Assembly (NCBI GenBank): GCA_035647175.1
Contig: DASRNX010000213.1
Coordinates: forward strand, 1 to 7,540
Source of the DNA: UBA3941 sp035647175
GTDB taxonomy: Bacteria; Bacillota; Clostridia; Caldicoprobacterales; UBA3941
Direction: 5' to 3'
Length of the DNA stretch: 7,540 bases
Shown: piece after piece, positions 1 through 6,048 of the stretch
How positions within the stretch are numbered: position 1 is the stretch's first letter
Layout: the number at the start of each line of letters is the position of its first letter
Program-made: the position numbers and the translations under genes
The notes under the pieces: model-generated
Seen by the model: only the letters and a program-made list of their open reading frames with translations
Database searches by the model: none
What the model was told of the DNA's origin: nothing

Positions 1-1263
1 TAGGAGTTCCGGTCTGAATCCTGTTAAACTATTTAATCTCTGGATGTATATATCCCTTTCCAGAAGATTATCAACATCCGATAATATACTAACGGCCTTT
101 GTGGTGAACTTTACCTTATCATCCTGGTTATCCAGATCATATTGGGCTTTCAGTTGGTCTATCTTAAAATCGGTTAGAGATACGGCATTGTCCAAAAGTT
201 TGTTAAAATATTCAACGCCGTGATCTACCAGAATATCATCAGGGTCCATGCCCTTTGGAAATACAATAACCTTCACGTTGCATCCGACACTTTTTAATAT
301 ATCCAGGCCCCTAACTGTAGCCCTTTGACCCGCAGCGTCCCCATCATATGCCGTGTAGATATTTTGTGTATACCTCCTCATTATTCTGGCCTGCTCCGGC
401 GTAAGGGCAGTTCCTAATGAGGCCACACCATTTTCAATACCGAACCTATAAAGGGAAATAACATCCAAATATCCTTCGACTATTACTAAATTGGCAATAG
501 GCCGCTTTTTTCTTGCTAAGTTAAGGCCAAATAAAACTCCGCCTTTATTGAAAATGGGGCTTTCCGGGGAGTTTAAATACTTGGGAGAGGAATCATCTAA
601 AACCCTTCCCCCAAATCCCACTACCCTATCCCGATGGTCAATTATGGGGAACATGATCCTATCCCGAAATCGATCGTATACACTTTGATTCTTTTCAAGG
701 ACCAAGCCTACCTCTGTCAATAGCTGTGTATCATATCCTTTGCCCAGCAAATAGTTCTTAGTGGAGTCCCAAGAATTTGGGGCGTATCCTAAGCCAAATG
801 TTTTTATTATTCTTTGATCTATTCCCCTGGACTTTAAGTATTCCAGAGCTCGCTTACCAAGGTGGGACAAGAGTCTGTCATGGTAGTATAATGCTGCCTC
901 CCTATTTAGTTCATGAAGTCTCTCATTATGCTTTCTGGTTTCCTCATCCTGTGGATTCTCTGCGTAACCCGGCAGAGAAATCCCCTTACGCTGAGCCAAA
1001 AATTTTACAGAATCTATAAAATCCAGCCCCTCCTGGGCCATAACAAAATTAAAAACATTGCCACCCACACCGCAACCAAAACAATGGTAGAATTGCCTTT
1101 CGGGATCCACGGAAAAGGAGGGCGTCTTCTCATTGTGAAACGGGCACAAACCAAAATAGTTTTTACCCTTGGGCTTAAGCGCCAAATATTCGGATAATAC
1201 ATCCGTTATCTCGTTGGCTATCCTTACTTCCTCTATAAAATCTTCGGGCAAATAGCTGGACAT
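1..1263 (-). CDS. dnaG: DNA primase DnaG, N-terminal 421 residues (C-terminus beyond left edge)
   Basis: This gene makes the RNA primers for replication and works with the DnaB-type helicase at the fork. The minus-strand frame is open from ATG at 1263 to position 1, so the stop and the C-terminal helicase-binding domain lie outside the window; family members are usually about 600 residues. The CHC2 zinc-binding domain is at residues 35-70, with ligands C40, H43, C61 and C64 (GLCPFHNEKTPSFS and YHCFGCGVGG). The catalytic core follows, with FPIIDHRDRVVGFGGR at about 205-220. The TOPRIM motifs are VEGYLDV (E263), AYDGDAAGQ (D307, D309) and GMDPDD (338-343). All key metal-binding acids are intact. 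The start is supported by AGGTGG five bases upstream of the ATG. dgt lies 240 bp upstream in the same orientation, as in many clostridia; rpoD would be expected next, to the left. I saw no convincing dedicated promoter. Confidence 0.97.
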   Translation of the reverse strand, partial: MSSYLPEDFIEEVRIANEITDVLSEYLALKPKGKNYFGLCPFHNEKTPSFSVDPERQFYHCFGCGVGGNVFNFVMAQEGLDFIDSVKFLAQRKGISLPGYAENPQDEETRKHNERLHELNREAALYYHDRLLSHLGKRALEYLKSRGIDQRIIKTFGLGYAPNSWDSTKNYLLGKGYDTQLLTEVGLVLEKNQSVYDRFRDRIMFPIIDHRDRVVGFGGRVLDDSSPKYLNSPESPIFNKGGVLFGLNLARKKRPIANLVIVEGYLDVISLYRFGIENGVASLGTALTPEQARIMRRYTQNIYTAYDGDAAGQRATVRGLDILKSVGCNVKVIVFPKGMDPDDILVDHGVEYFNKLLDNAVSLTDFKIDQLKAQYDLDNQDDKVKFTTKAVSILSDVDNLLERDIYIQRLNSLTGFRPELL

Positions 1264-1502
1264 TGTCACCACCTGTCATTCTCACAATATATATCAACAC
1301 AGCATTTCAAAATAAGCCTCGATGTTCTAAAGCATCATAAAGTTTGCTAACAAAACTCCTAGGTTTATATTCGACATGCTTTGCCAATTTCCTTCTTTTA
1401 ATCACAACATTTTGATAAGGTTATCGGGGGATCCCCCCCAACATGCTGTCTCTACTTATTATGTTAGTTATTCCCAAGATTTATGATTATTTTTATTATT
1501 CC
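1264..1502. other. dgt-dnaG spacer with palindromes and a short ORF remnant
   Basis: This 239-bp gap separates two co-oriented genes. It contains two touching inverted repeats: GATAA-GG-TTATC at 1414-1425 and the perfect 12-bp palindrome GGGGGATCCCCC at 1426-1437. A 32-codon minus-strand frame (GTG at 1405, stop at 1307) has a coding-like ending but no visible ribosome binding site. In Bacillus subtilis yqxD and antE sit between upstream genes and dnaG; no intact yqxD-like gene is present here. I found no convincing intrinsic terminator after dgt and no good promoter, so read-through from dgt into dnaG is possible. Confidence 0.5.
1414..1437. repeat. Adjacent palindromes GATAA-GG-TTATC and GGGGGATCCCCC
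   Basis: Two inverted repeats abut without a gap. The first has 5-bp arms around a 2-bp centre. The second is a perfect 12-bp palindrome inside a longer C run (seven C on the plus strand, 1433-1439). The GC palindrome has no loop of its own and is not followed by a T tract on either strand, so it is not a classical terminator. Its role is unknown; it could be a protein-binding site or simply a low-complexity accident. Confidence 0.5.
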
Positions 1503-2486
1503 CTAAGGGTCTTGTAATGTTTCAAAAACTCCCAAGGCGTATCTATCTGTCATTCCCGCTATATAATCGCATACCACTTGATCTGTCCCCCATTGGGATA
1601 TATTCTTAAAGTATTCTGTGGGTAGCATATGGGGATTATCTGAGAAATAATAAAAGAGCCTCTTTAAAACATAATCGGCTTCATTTTCTTGGCTTTTTGA
1701 TACCGTTCCTATATATACCTTCTCGAACATAAAATTTCTTAATTCATTTGTGGCATTTTCCACATCGTCTGACATCCTTATATGGGCTTTATTCAGACTG
1801 TTAAAGATGACATCCTCCACCATTTTATTGATGCGCTGTCCATGGGTTTCACCCAATATAAGAATACAGGGCCTTGGTAAACTATCCTGTGAAATAACGT
1901 TGGCCCTTATAGCATCGTCTATGTCGTGATTTATATAGGCAATTCGATCACTTAGTCTTACAACTTTTCCCTCCAAAGTTGAAGGTATTTCGGATTCGGT
2001 ATGATTCTTTATTCCGTCCCTAACCTCCCAAGTAAGGTTGAGACCGCATCCATTTTCCAATACTTCCACTACCCTAAGGCTTTGTAAGTTATGCTTAAAT
2101 CCATTTTTGGACAAGCTGCTCAAGGTTCTTTCGCCCATATGGCCAAAGGGCGTATGACCGAGGTCGTGACCTAAGGCTATTGCCTCTGTGAGATCCTCGT
2201 TGAGCTTTAGAGCCCTTGCTATAGTGCGGCTAATCTGGGAGACCTCCAAAGTGTGGGTAAGCCGGGTTCTATAATGATCTCCCTCGGGGGCAATAAATAC
2301 CTGAGTCTTGTGCTTTAAGCGCCGAAAGGACTTGCAATGGAGTATCCTATCCCTGTCCCTTTGAAAGTCGGTGCGAATATCACATTTCTCTTGGGGAAAT
2401 AATCGGCCTTTGGATTGGGCGCTCAAGGCCGCATAGGGTGAGAAATTGTCCTGTTCCCATCTTTCCGTCTCTTTGCGAATAATCAT
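1503..2486 (-). CDS. dgt: dGTPase-like HD-domain triphosphohydrolase (Dgt family)
   Basis: Dgt-family enzymes cleave dNTPs to deoxynucleoside plus triphosphate and tune the dNTP pool; the exact nucleotide preference and allostery of this clostridial-type branch are not settled from sequence. The 327-residue product has the full HD-domain set. H78 lies in the RTRLTHTLEVSQ block, H107-D108 in ALGHDLGHTPFGHMGE, and D180 in LSDRIAYINHD; together these are the expected metal ligands. The N-terminal block DFQRDRDRILHCKSFRRLKHKT (split here as residues 40-50 and 51-61) and KHNLQSLR at 131-138 are also family hallmarks. The length is close to the usual 330-345. ATG at 2486 follows AAAGGGG with a 5-base gap, supporting this start. 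The gene lies upstream of dnaG in the same orientation, which fits a replication block. A weak promoter candidate lies just upstream (2527-2554). Confidence 0.93.
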   Translation of the reverse strand: MIIRKETERWEQDNFSPYAALSAQSKGRLFPQEKCDIRTDFQRDRDRILHCKSFRRLKHKTQVFIAPEGDHYRTRLTHTLEVSQISRTIARALKLNEDLTEAIALGHDLGHTPFGHMGERTLSSLSKNGFKHNLQSLRVVEVLENGCGLNLTWEVRDGIKNHTESEIPSTLEGKVVRLSDRIAYINHDIDDAIRANVISQDSLPRPCILILGETHGQRINKMVEDVIFNSLNKAHIRMSDDVENATNELRNFMFEKVYIGTVSKSQENEADYVLKRLFYYFSDNPHMLPTEYFKNISQWGTDQVVCDYIAGMTDRYALGVFETLQDP

Positions 2487-2526
2487 ATTATCCCCTTTAA
2501 ACCCATTCCTTTTGCTTTACTCATCT

Positions 2527-2554
2527 ATATTATATATACAACATATATGTCCAA
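2527..2554 (-). promoter_or_regulatory. Weak sigma-A-type promoter candidate for dgt
   Basis: On the minus strand TTGGAC (2554-2549) is followed after 16 bases by TAATAT (2532-2527), in a run of alternating A and T. A better -10 match, TATAAT, sits at 2534-2529, but it is only 14 bases from TTGGAC. The element lies about 40-70 bp upstream of the dgt start, a sensible distance. AT-rich sequence makes such matches easy to find, so confidence is modest. Confidence 0.35.
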
Positions 2555-2586
2555 TATCCTTCTATTTCCCCAAGAAAATTGTTCCC

Positions 2587-2604
2587 TCAAGGGATGCCCC
2601 TTGA
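2587..2604. repeat. Stem-loop TCAAGGG-N4-CCCTTGA
   Basis: The sequence has perfect 7-bp arms around a 4-base loop, between the histidine phosphatase stop (2726) and the dgt start (2486). Read on the minus strand it lies about 120 bases past the phosphatase stop and is followed by GGGAACAATTTTC, a poor T tract. It could be a weak terminator for the phosphatase or a structure in a long dgt leader; neither is established. Confidence 0.35.
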
Positions 2605-2639
2605 TATATTAGCCTTTACTCGCCACGGACATCGACCCG

Positions 2640-2676
2640 ATACCCCGGCCTAATTTATTTCCCCATATGGGGGTAT
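2640..2676. repeat. Competing inverted repeats upstream of dgt
   Basis: ATACCCC (2640-2646) can pair with GGGGTAT (2670-2676) as a 7-bp stem. The same G run also forms the perfect palindrome CCCCATATGGGG (2661-2672). The two pairings share bases and cannot form together. If transcription toward dgt begins to the right of this block, it would lie in the dgt leader. No known riboswitch consensus was recognised. Confidence 0.35.
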
Positions 2677-2725
2677 GTCTTTTCTCGTGTAGTTATAAAA
2701 ATAGGATTCCACAATAACATTAGAA

Positions 2726-3433
2726 CTAAAACTCTATCACATTATTGTATTTTAGGGGCAGGCCTTCCTTATAAATGTGGGAAGCGTCGGACAAGGACAG
2801 ACATTTAGGTGTTGTAAGGCCGTCACTGTTGTTCTTAAATTCGAATACGGTAAAGCTTGAATGGGACATATCAAAGCTCGACCAAAATAGGTGGGGCGGT
2901 ATCTGTAATAAATGGGATATCCAGGTCAAACCAAACCCCTGATGACAAAACAAGGCTACTTTATCCTCATTTGGTCTTATAATCTTGTATACACTGCCCT
3001 TACGTTCATAGCCCAGTTTGTATAAAAACTTATCCGAAGAATCAATTAATTCATCATAGCCCTTTTTGCCGTCGATCATCTGCAAACCTTCGGCTTCGTG
3101 CCATGCTTCCCCTAGATTAACGGTTTCATCATTCTTCAAAATCGTAGTCTGTTGGCTAAAAACCCAGCCCCTGTTTCCGTCCGGCATTATACCGGCGAAT
3201 CTTTCCCAAGCCTCCGATTCGCTGGTCCATGGTTCAATATTGCATTCCATGTCCAACAGATCGCAGGTTGCCTTTGCTGTCTCCTTGGCTCTTCCCAAAG
3301 GTGACGAATAAATTACATCGACTCCATATACCCCCAGCCTTTTTGCCAGTGCATCCGCTTGTAGTTTTCCTTTTGGAGTTAGGGTATCCGTGGTATAATC
3401 CGGATCACCATGTCTAATAACATATAAAATCAT
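2726..3433 (-). CDS. Histidine phosphatase family protein, substrate unknown
   Basis: This is a cytosolic member of the histidine phosphatase (phosphoglycerate mutase-like) superfamily, which forms a phosphohistidine intermediate. In the 235-residue product the nucleophile motif is R7-H8-G9 at the very N-terminus (VIRHGDPDY), the phosphate-binding arginine is R48 in YSSPLGRAKETA, and the second catalytic histidine is H164 in FCHQGFGL. The acidic catalytic residue is probably E72 or E74 (SESEAWE), which I infer only from position. There is no signal peptide or membrane segment. The start is secure: AAGGAGG lies nine bases upstream of ATG at 3433. The motif RHGDPDY and the length differ from glycolytic GpmA, so it is probably a phosphatase, on a sugar phosphate, nucleotide or similar small molecule. 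It is separated from the upstream reductase by a terminator and has its own promoter candidate, so functional coupling to its neighbours is not indicated. Confidence 0.85.
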   Translation of the reverse strand: MILYVIRHGDPDYTTDTLTPKGKLQADALAKRLGVYGVDVIYSSPLGRAKETAKATCDLLDMECNIEPWTSESEAWERFAGIMPDGNRGWVFSQQTTILKNDETVNLGEAWHEAEGLQMIDGKKGYDELIDSSDKFLYKLGYERKGSVYKIIRPNEDKVALFCHQGFGLTWISHLLQIPPHLFWSSFDMSHSSFTVFEFKNNSDGLTTPKCLSLSDASHIYKEGLPLKYNNVIEF

Positions 3434-3529
3434 GCAGAATTGCCTCCTTATGTGATTGCTGCAAAAAGTAAATACCCAAAACTGCCGCTAAATATCAGTC
3501 AAAGGTCCAAAATTTTGCATACAGCAACA

Positions 3530-3558
3530 ATTGTACATTATTTTTGACTGTTTGGCAA
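3530..3558 (-). promoter_or_regulatory. Sigma-A-type promoter for the histidine phosphatase
   Basis: On the minus strand, TTGCCA (3558-3553) and TACAAT (3535-3530) are separated by exactly 17 bases. It lies downstream of the reductase terminator and would start RNA near 3523, giving a leader of about 90 bases before ATG at 3433. Position and spacing are both good, which supports independent transcription of this gene. Confidence 0.6.
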
Positions 3559-3580
3559 AAACGAAAGGTCCGGGACACAA

Positions 3581-3618
3581 ATAAAAAGCCGATTAAAGGT
3601 TTATCACCCTTAATCGGC
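3581..3618 (-). terminator. Intrinsic terminator of the ene-reductase gene
   Basis: On the minus strand GCCGATTAA (from 3618) pairs with TTAATCGGC (ending at 3588) as a perfect 9-bp stem. After one mismatch, two further G-C pairs close a short loop. The stem is followed at once by TTTTTATTT. It begins about 70 bases after the reductase stop codon at 3691 and points in that gene's direction. Confidence 0.85.
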
Positions 3619-3690
3619 AATTATAATAATTTAATTCCTTGTGCCAATTATCTATATATCGGTAATGAGCTATTGAACGCCCAGTACCAT

Positions 3691-5628
3691 CTAAATCCTT
3701 AACCCCAGTTTATATCCTGCATGGAAAGCATCGAAGATCTTGGCGGGCTCTACGCAATCACCGATTGAATGCACTTCCGGCCCCCCAATTGATTTTAGTC
3801 CCTCTTCCAGCTGGGACTGGGGTCTAAAGCCTACGGCCATTATAACGGTATCGGCCTCAATCTCCTTTAGTCTGCCCCCATGCTCCACAACTACACTCTT
3901 ATCCTTTATCTCTACTAATCTATGTTCGATTAGAACCTCCATTTGGGTCTTGGCTATTCTCTCTCCATAGGCCAGTTGATCTGTTGTGGCCACATCCTTC
4001 ATTATAGCATCTTGCATCTCCACAACGGTTACCTTTTTCCCGCCCTCAGCCAAATAGAGCGCAGTCTCTGCACCTACCAATCCACCGCCTATCACCACTG
4101 TCTTGTCTCCGACTTCTCTATGGTTATTGAGAATATCCAAGGCCGAGACTACATGTTCCTTATCTTCTCCGGGTAAATTTAGCTTAATCTCGACGCCCCC
4201 GACGGCTACTACTACTGCATCAAAGCCAGTAAGGTCTTCAACATGGGCTTCTTTTTCGACAACGGGAATCCCCAGCTTCTCCACCTGGGTTATCAGGCTC
4301 TTGGTTAGGGGCCTTATATCCGACTTAAATTCCGGTACTGCTGCTTCGTTAAGGGCACCGCCCAACCTATTCTTTTCAAATAAAGTAACATCATGGCCCC
4401 GAAGCTTTGCCACCCTGGCTATTTCCATACCGGCAGGTCCGCCTCCTACCACGGCAATCCTCTTAATCTCCTCGGCAGGGGTTATCTCCAGCTGTCCTTC
4501 TCTGGATATAGTGGGATTCACTGCGCAAGTAACGGCCTTAAATCGGAAGAAGGTCCTCTCCAGACATCCTTCGTTACATCTGATACAGGGACGGATATCC
4601 TCGGGCCTATCCTCCATTGCTTTTTTCGGCCAATAGGGGTCTGCCCATAAGGGTCTTCCAAGACCTACGAAATCGGCCTTGCCCTTTGAGATAATATCCT
4701 CTGCATATTCAGGCAACGTTATGGAACCGGAGGCAATAATAGGAATATCTACTTCCTTTTTAATTGCCTCGGCTGCCCAGGTATTATGGCAGATTGACAT
4801 GGACATGGGGCTTACCTGGTGGATCATTGTATGGTGATCCCCGCCGGATACGTGAATGGCATCGATACCTTCGTCCCTTAATACCTTAGATAAAACAATG
4901 GTCTCTTCGATGGGAAAACCGTCCGGCTCGTAGTCCGTACCGCTGAGGCGAATCGTCAACGGAAAGTCCGGGCCTATTTTTTTTCGGATGTTTCTGGTGA
5001 TCTCTATGTATATGCGCATACGATTTTCCAGGGAACCTCCGTACCAATCAGTTCGTTTGTTGGTGTGGGGTGAGAAGAAGTTAGTCAATAAATATCCATG
5101 GGCCCCGTGGATCTCAACCAGTTCAAAACCGGCGGATACAGCCCGCTGTGCAGCATCTCCAAAGGCTTCTACTATATCCTGTATTTCGGATATACTCAGG
5201 ACATGGGGTACAGCATCCAATCCAACCCTATCATAGAGTGCCGGCCATGGCATAGCGGAGGGTGCAGCAATGGGGGGTGTACCTAAAAACTTTTGTCTTC
5301 CGCAATGTTCAATCTGGATTCCGGCCCTTGCCCCATTATCCATGATGGTTTCTGCAAGCCATGCCAGTCCGGGAATGTGTTCATTGCTGGATATGCCAAG
5401 ATGGCAATGGGCCGATTTGCTGGCTATATCGTCAACATAAGCATACTCAACTACAACAAGCCCTGTCCCGCCCCTTGCCTGTTCGGTATAATACCTGATC
5501 AATCGGTCGCTGACGGATCCGTCTATATTGCTCATTCCGGAGGATTGGGGTGCCTTTAGCACACGGTTTTTGATTTTCAGATTACCTATACTTCCTTCTG
5601 AGAATAGATGAGGAAACATTTGTGACAT
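3691..5628 (-). CDS. FMN/4Fe-4S/FAD ene-reductase, Old Yellow Enzyme/2,4-dienoyl-CoA reductase type
   Basis: The enzyme should reduce an activated C=C bond using NAD(P)H, passing electrons FAD to 4Fe-4S to FMN. Relatives include FadH, clostridial 2-enoate/cinnamate reductases and BaiCD/BaiH bile-acid enzymes; the substrate here is unknown. I place the start at ATG 5628 (645 residues), because GGAGG sits seven bases upstream. The in-frame GTG at 5646 reads through that ribosome binding site. Residues 1-335 form the FMN TIM barrel, with HGAHGYLLTNFFSPHTN at 174-190 (Y179 aligned with the FadH catalytic tyrosine), then RTDWYGGSLENRMR, then GLGRPLWADP near 322-331. Cluster ligands are C348, C351, C355 and C368. 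VVGGGPAG at about 393-400 binds FAD, and VIGGGLVGAE at about 512-521 binds NAD(P)H. It is complete, with a terminator after it, so it is probably monocistronic. The divergent CRP/FNR gene is its likely regulator. Confidence 0.92.
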   Translation of the reverse strand: MSQMFPHLFSEGSIGNLKIKNRVLKAPQSSGMSNIDGSVSDRLIRYYTEQARGGTGLVVVEYAYVDDIASKSAHCHLGISSNEHIPGLAWLAETIMDNGARAGIQIEHCGRQKFLGTPPIAAPSAMPWPALYDRVGLDAVPHVLSISEIQDIVEAFGDAAQRAVSAGFELVEIHGAHGYLLTNFFSPHTNKRTDWYGGSLENRMRIYIEITRNIRKKIGPDFPLTIRLSGTDYEPDGFPIEETIVLSKVLRDEGIDAIHVSGGDHHTMIHQVSPMSMSICHNTWAAEAIKKEVDIPIIASGSITLPEYAEDIISKGKADFVGLGRPLWADPYWPKKAMEDRPEDIRPCIRCNEGCLERTFFRFKAVTCAVNPTISREGQLEITPAEEIKRIAVVGGGPAGMEIARVAKLRGHDVTLFEKNRLGGALNEAAVPEFKSDIRPLTKSLITQVEKLGIPVVEKEAHVEDLTGFDAVVVAVGGVEIKLNLPGEDKEHVVSALDILNNHREVGDKTVVIGGGLVGAETALYLAEGGKKVTVVEMQDAIMKDVATTDQLAYGERIAKTQMEVLIEHRLVEIKDKSVVVEHGGRLKEIEADTVIMAVGFRPQSQLEEGLKSIGGPEVHSIGDCVEPAKIFDAFHAGYKLGLRI

Positions 5629-5677
5629 TTTTCTACCTCCAAACACTTTATTTTGTTAGTTTATACATTCACTGCTA

Positions 5678-5706
5678 ATTGTACAGGATATCCAATTAAA
5701 ACACTG
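5678..5706 (-). promoter_or_regulatory. Possible activator-dependent promoter of the ene-reductase
   Basis: On the minus strand TACAAT (5683-5678) is a fair -10 element. The hexamer 17 bases upstream (AGTGTT) is a poor -35. TATAAA at 5665-5660 is an alternative -10, also without a good -35. A good -10 without a -35 fits a promoter that needs an activator, but the choice between the two cannot be made from sequence. Confidence 0.35.
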
Positions 5707-5713
5707 TCATCCT

Positions 5714-5729
5714 TGTTACATAATTAACA
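5714..5729. promoter_or_regulatory. CRP/FNR-type operator candidate, TGTTA-N6-TAACA
   Basis: The site has perfect 5-bp arms TGTTA and TAACA around CATAAT, the same arm length and N6 gap as the CRP consensus TGTGA-N6-TCACA. Its centre is 93 bp from the reductase start and about 50 bp upstream of the start point predicted from TACAAT at 5683-5678. Its core GTTA-N6-TAAC recurs at 5931-5944. It also resembles the clostridial Rex box (TTGTTAA-N4-TTAACAA), with two mismatches in 14 conserved positions, so Rex is a real alternative binder. Confidence 0.5.
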
Positions 5730-5800
5730 TACTTTTTGAACAGGTATTAATCCATATGAATCAACATATCATAAAGCTTGAGGGTACATATGGGTATTCC

Positions 5801-5820
5801 AATGTATCATAGTATACATT
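5801..5820. promoter_or_regulatory. 20-bp inverted repeat AATGTAT-N6-ATACATT
   Basis: Perfect 7-bp arms surround CATAGT. The inner TGTAT-N6-ATACA has the size and gap of a CRP-family site but a different half-site from the GTTA-N6-TAAC pair. It lies near the middle of the divergent region, 173 bp upstream of the reductase start and about 230 bp upstream of the regulator start. It may bind the CRP/FNR protein with different affinity, or another dimeric regulator. Confidence 0.45.
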
Positions 5821-5923
5821 ACGTTCGAACAACTGCCTACCTGCAAGCCTTTAGCCAGGGCGGATGTGACATACAAAAGATCTATCCAGTGGTCTACAAT
5901 TATACATACGTCGGAATCTATAA

Positions 5924-5952
5924 TAACACCGTTAATAGTTTAACATTTGTTA
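5924..5952. promoter_or_regulatory. Operator cluster near the CRP/FNR gene, core GTTA-N6-TAAC
   Basis: The core 5931-5944 (GTTAA-TAGT-TTAAC) is a perfect inverted repeat that matches the reductase-proximal site. TAAC and GTTA units on both sides make two overlapping inverted repeats: TAAC-N3-GTTA (5924-5934) and TAACA-N2-TGTTA (5941-5952). The core is centred about 76 bp upstream of the predicted regulator start point. This suggests autoregulation or long-range control of the reductase. Confidence 0.45.
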
Positions 5953-5978
5953 GGTCTCCACTTTATCCCTTCAATACA

Positions 5979-6007
5979 TTGACTGTGTCCCGACTTTGAC
6001 TTATGAT
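5979..6007 (+). promoter_or_regulatory. Sigma-A promoter of the CRP/FNR gene
   Basis: TTGACT (5979-5984) and TATGAT (6002-6007) are separated by exactly 17 bases, the best promoter match in the window. RNA would start near 6014, about 35 bases before the ATG at 6049. A second TTGACT at 5996-6001 has GATATT 17 bases on (6019-6024), so a weaker overlapping promoter is possible. Confidence 0.7.
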
Positions 6008-6048
6008 AAGAATATACAGATATTTGGAAATTTATAGGGGGGGATCAT

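Larger units (their letters stand above)
5629..6048. promoter_or_regulatory. 420-bp divergent regulatory region between the ene-reductase and the CRP/FNR gene
   Basis: This is the longest non-coding stretch in the window. It carries the reductase ribosome binding site (5636-5640), weak reductase promoter candidates, three CRP-spaced inverted repeats (5714-5729, 5801-5820, 5931-5944) and the promoter and ribosome binding site of the regulator. A plus-strand frame at 5778-5999 crosses it but has a TTG start without a ribosome binding site and overlaps the operator and -35 sequences, so I do not treat it as a gene. I saw no tRNA or recognisable riboswitch. Confidence 0.7.

Noticed and set aside
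2726..3433. Glycolytic phosphoglycerate mutase GpmA
   Set aside because: The motif is RHGDPDY rather than RHGES/RHGQS-x-WN, the first histidine is at residue 8, and GpmA-specific blocks are missing. Only the superfamily is supported.
4103..4636. 177-codon plus-strand frame opposite the ene-reductase
   Set aside because: It lies wholly antisense to a gene with intact domain motifs and shows no domain of its own. The same holds for the shorter plus-strand frames opposite dnaG, the phosphatase and the reductase.
5629..5646. In-frame GTG start at 5646 for the ene-reductase
   Set aside because: These codons contain the GGAGG that serves the ATG at 5628, and the protein family begins at that ATG (MSQMFPHLFSEG).
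5778..5999. 73-codon plus-strand frame in the divergent region
   Set aside because: TTG start, no ribosome binding site, no recognisable domain, and it overlaps the operator cluster and the -35 of the regulator promoter. It is better explained as chance.
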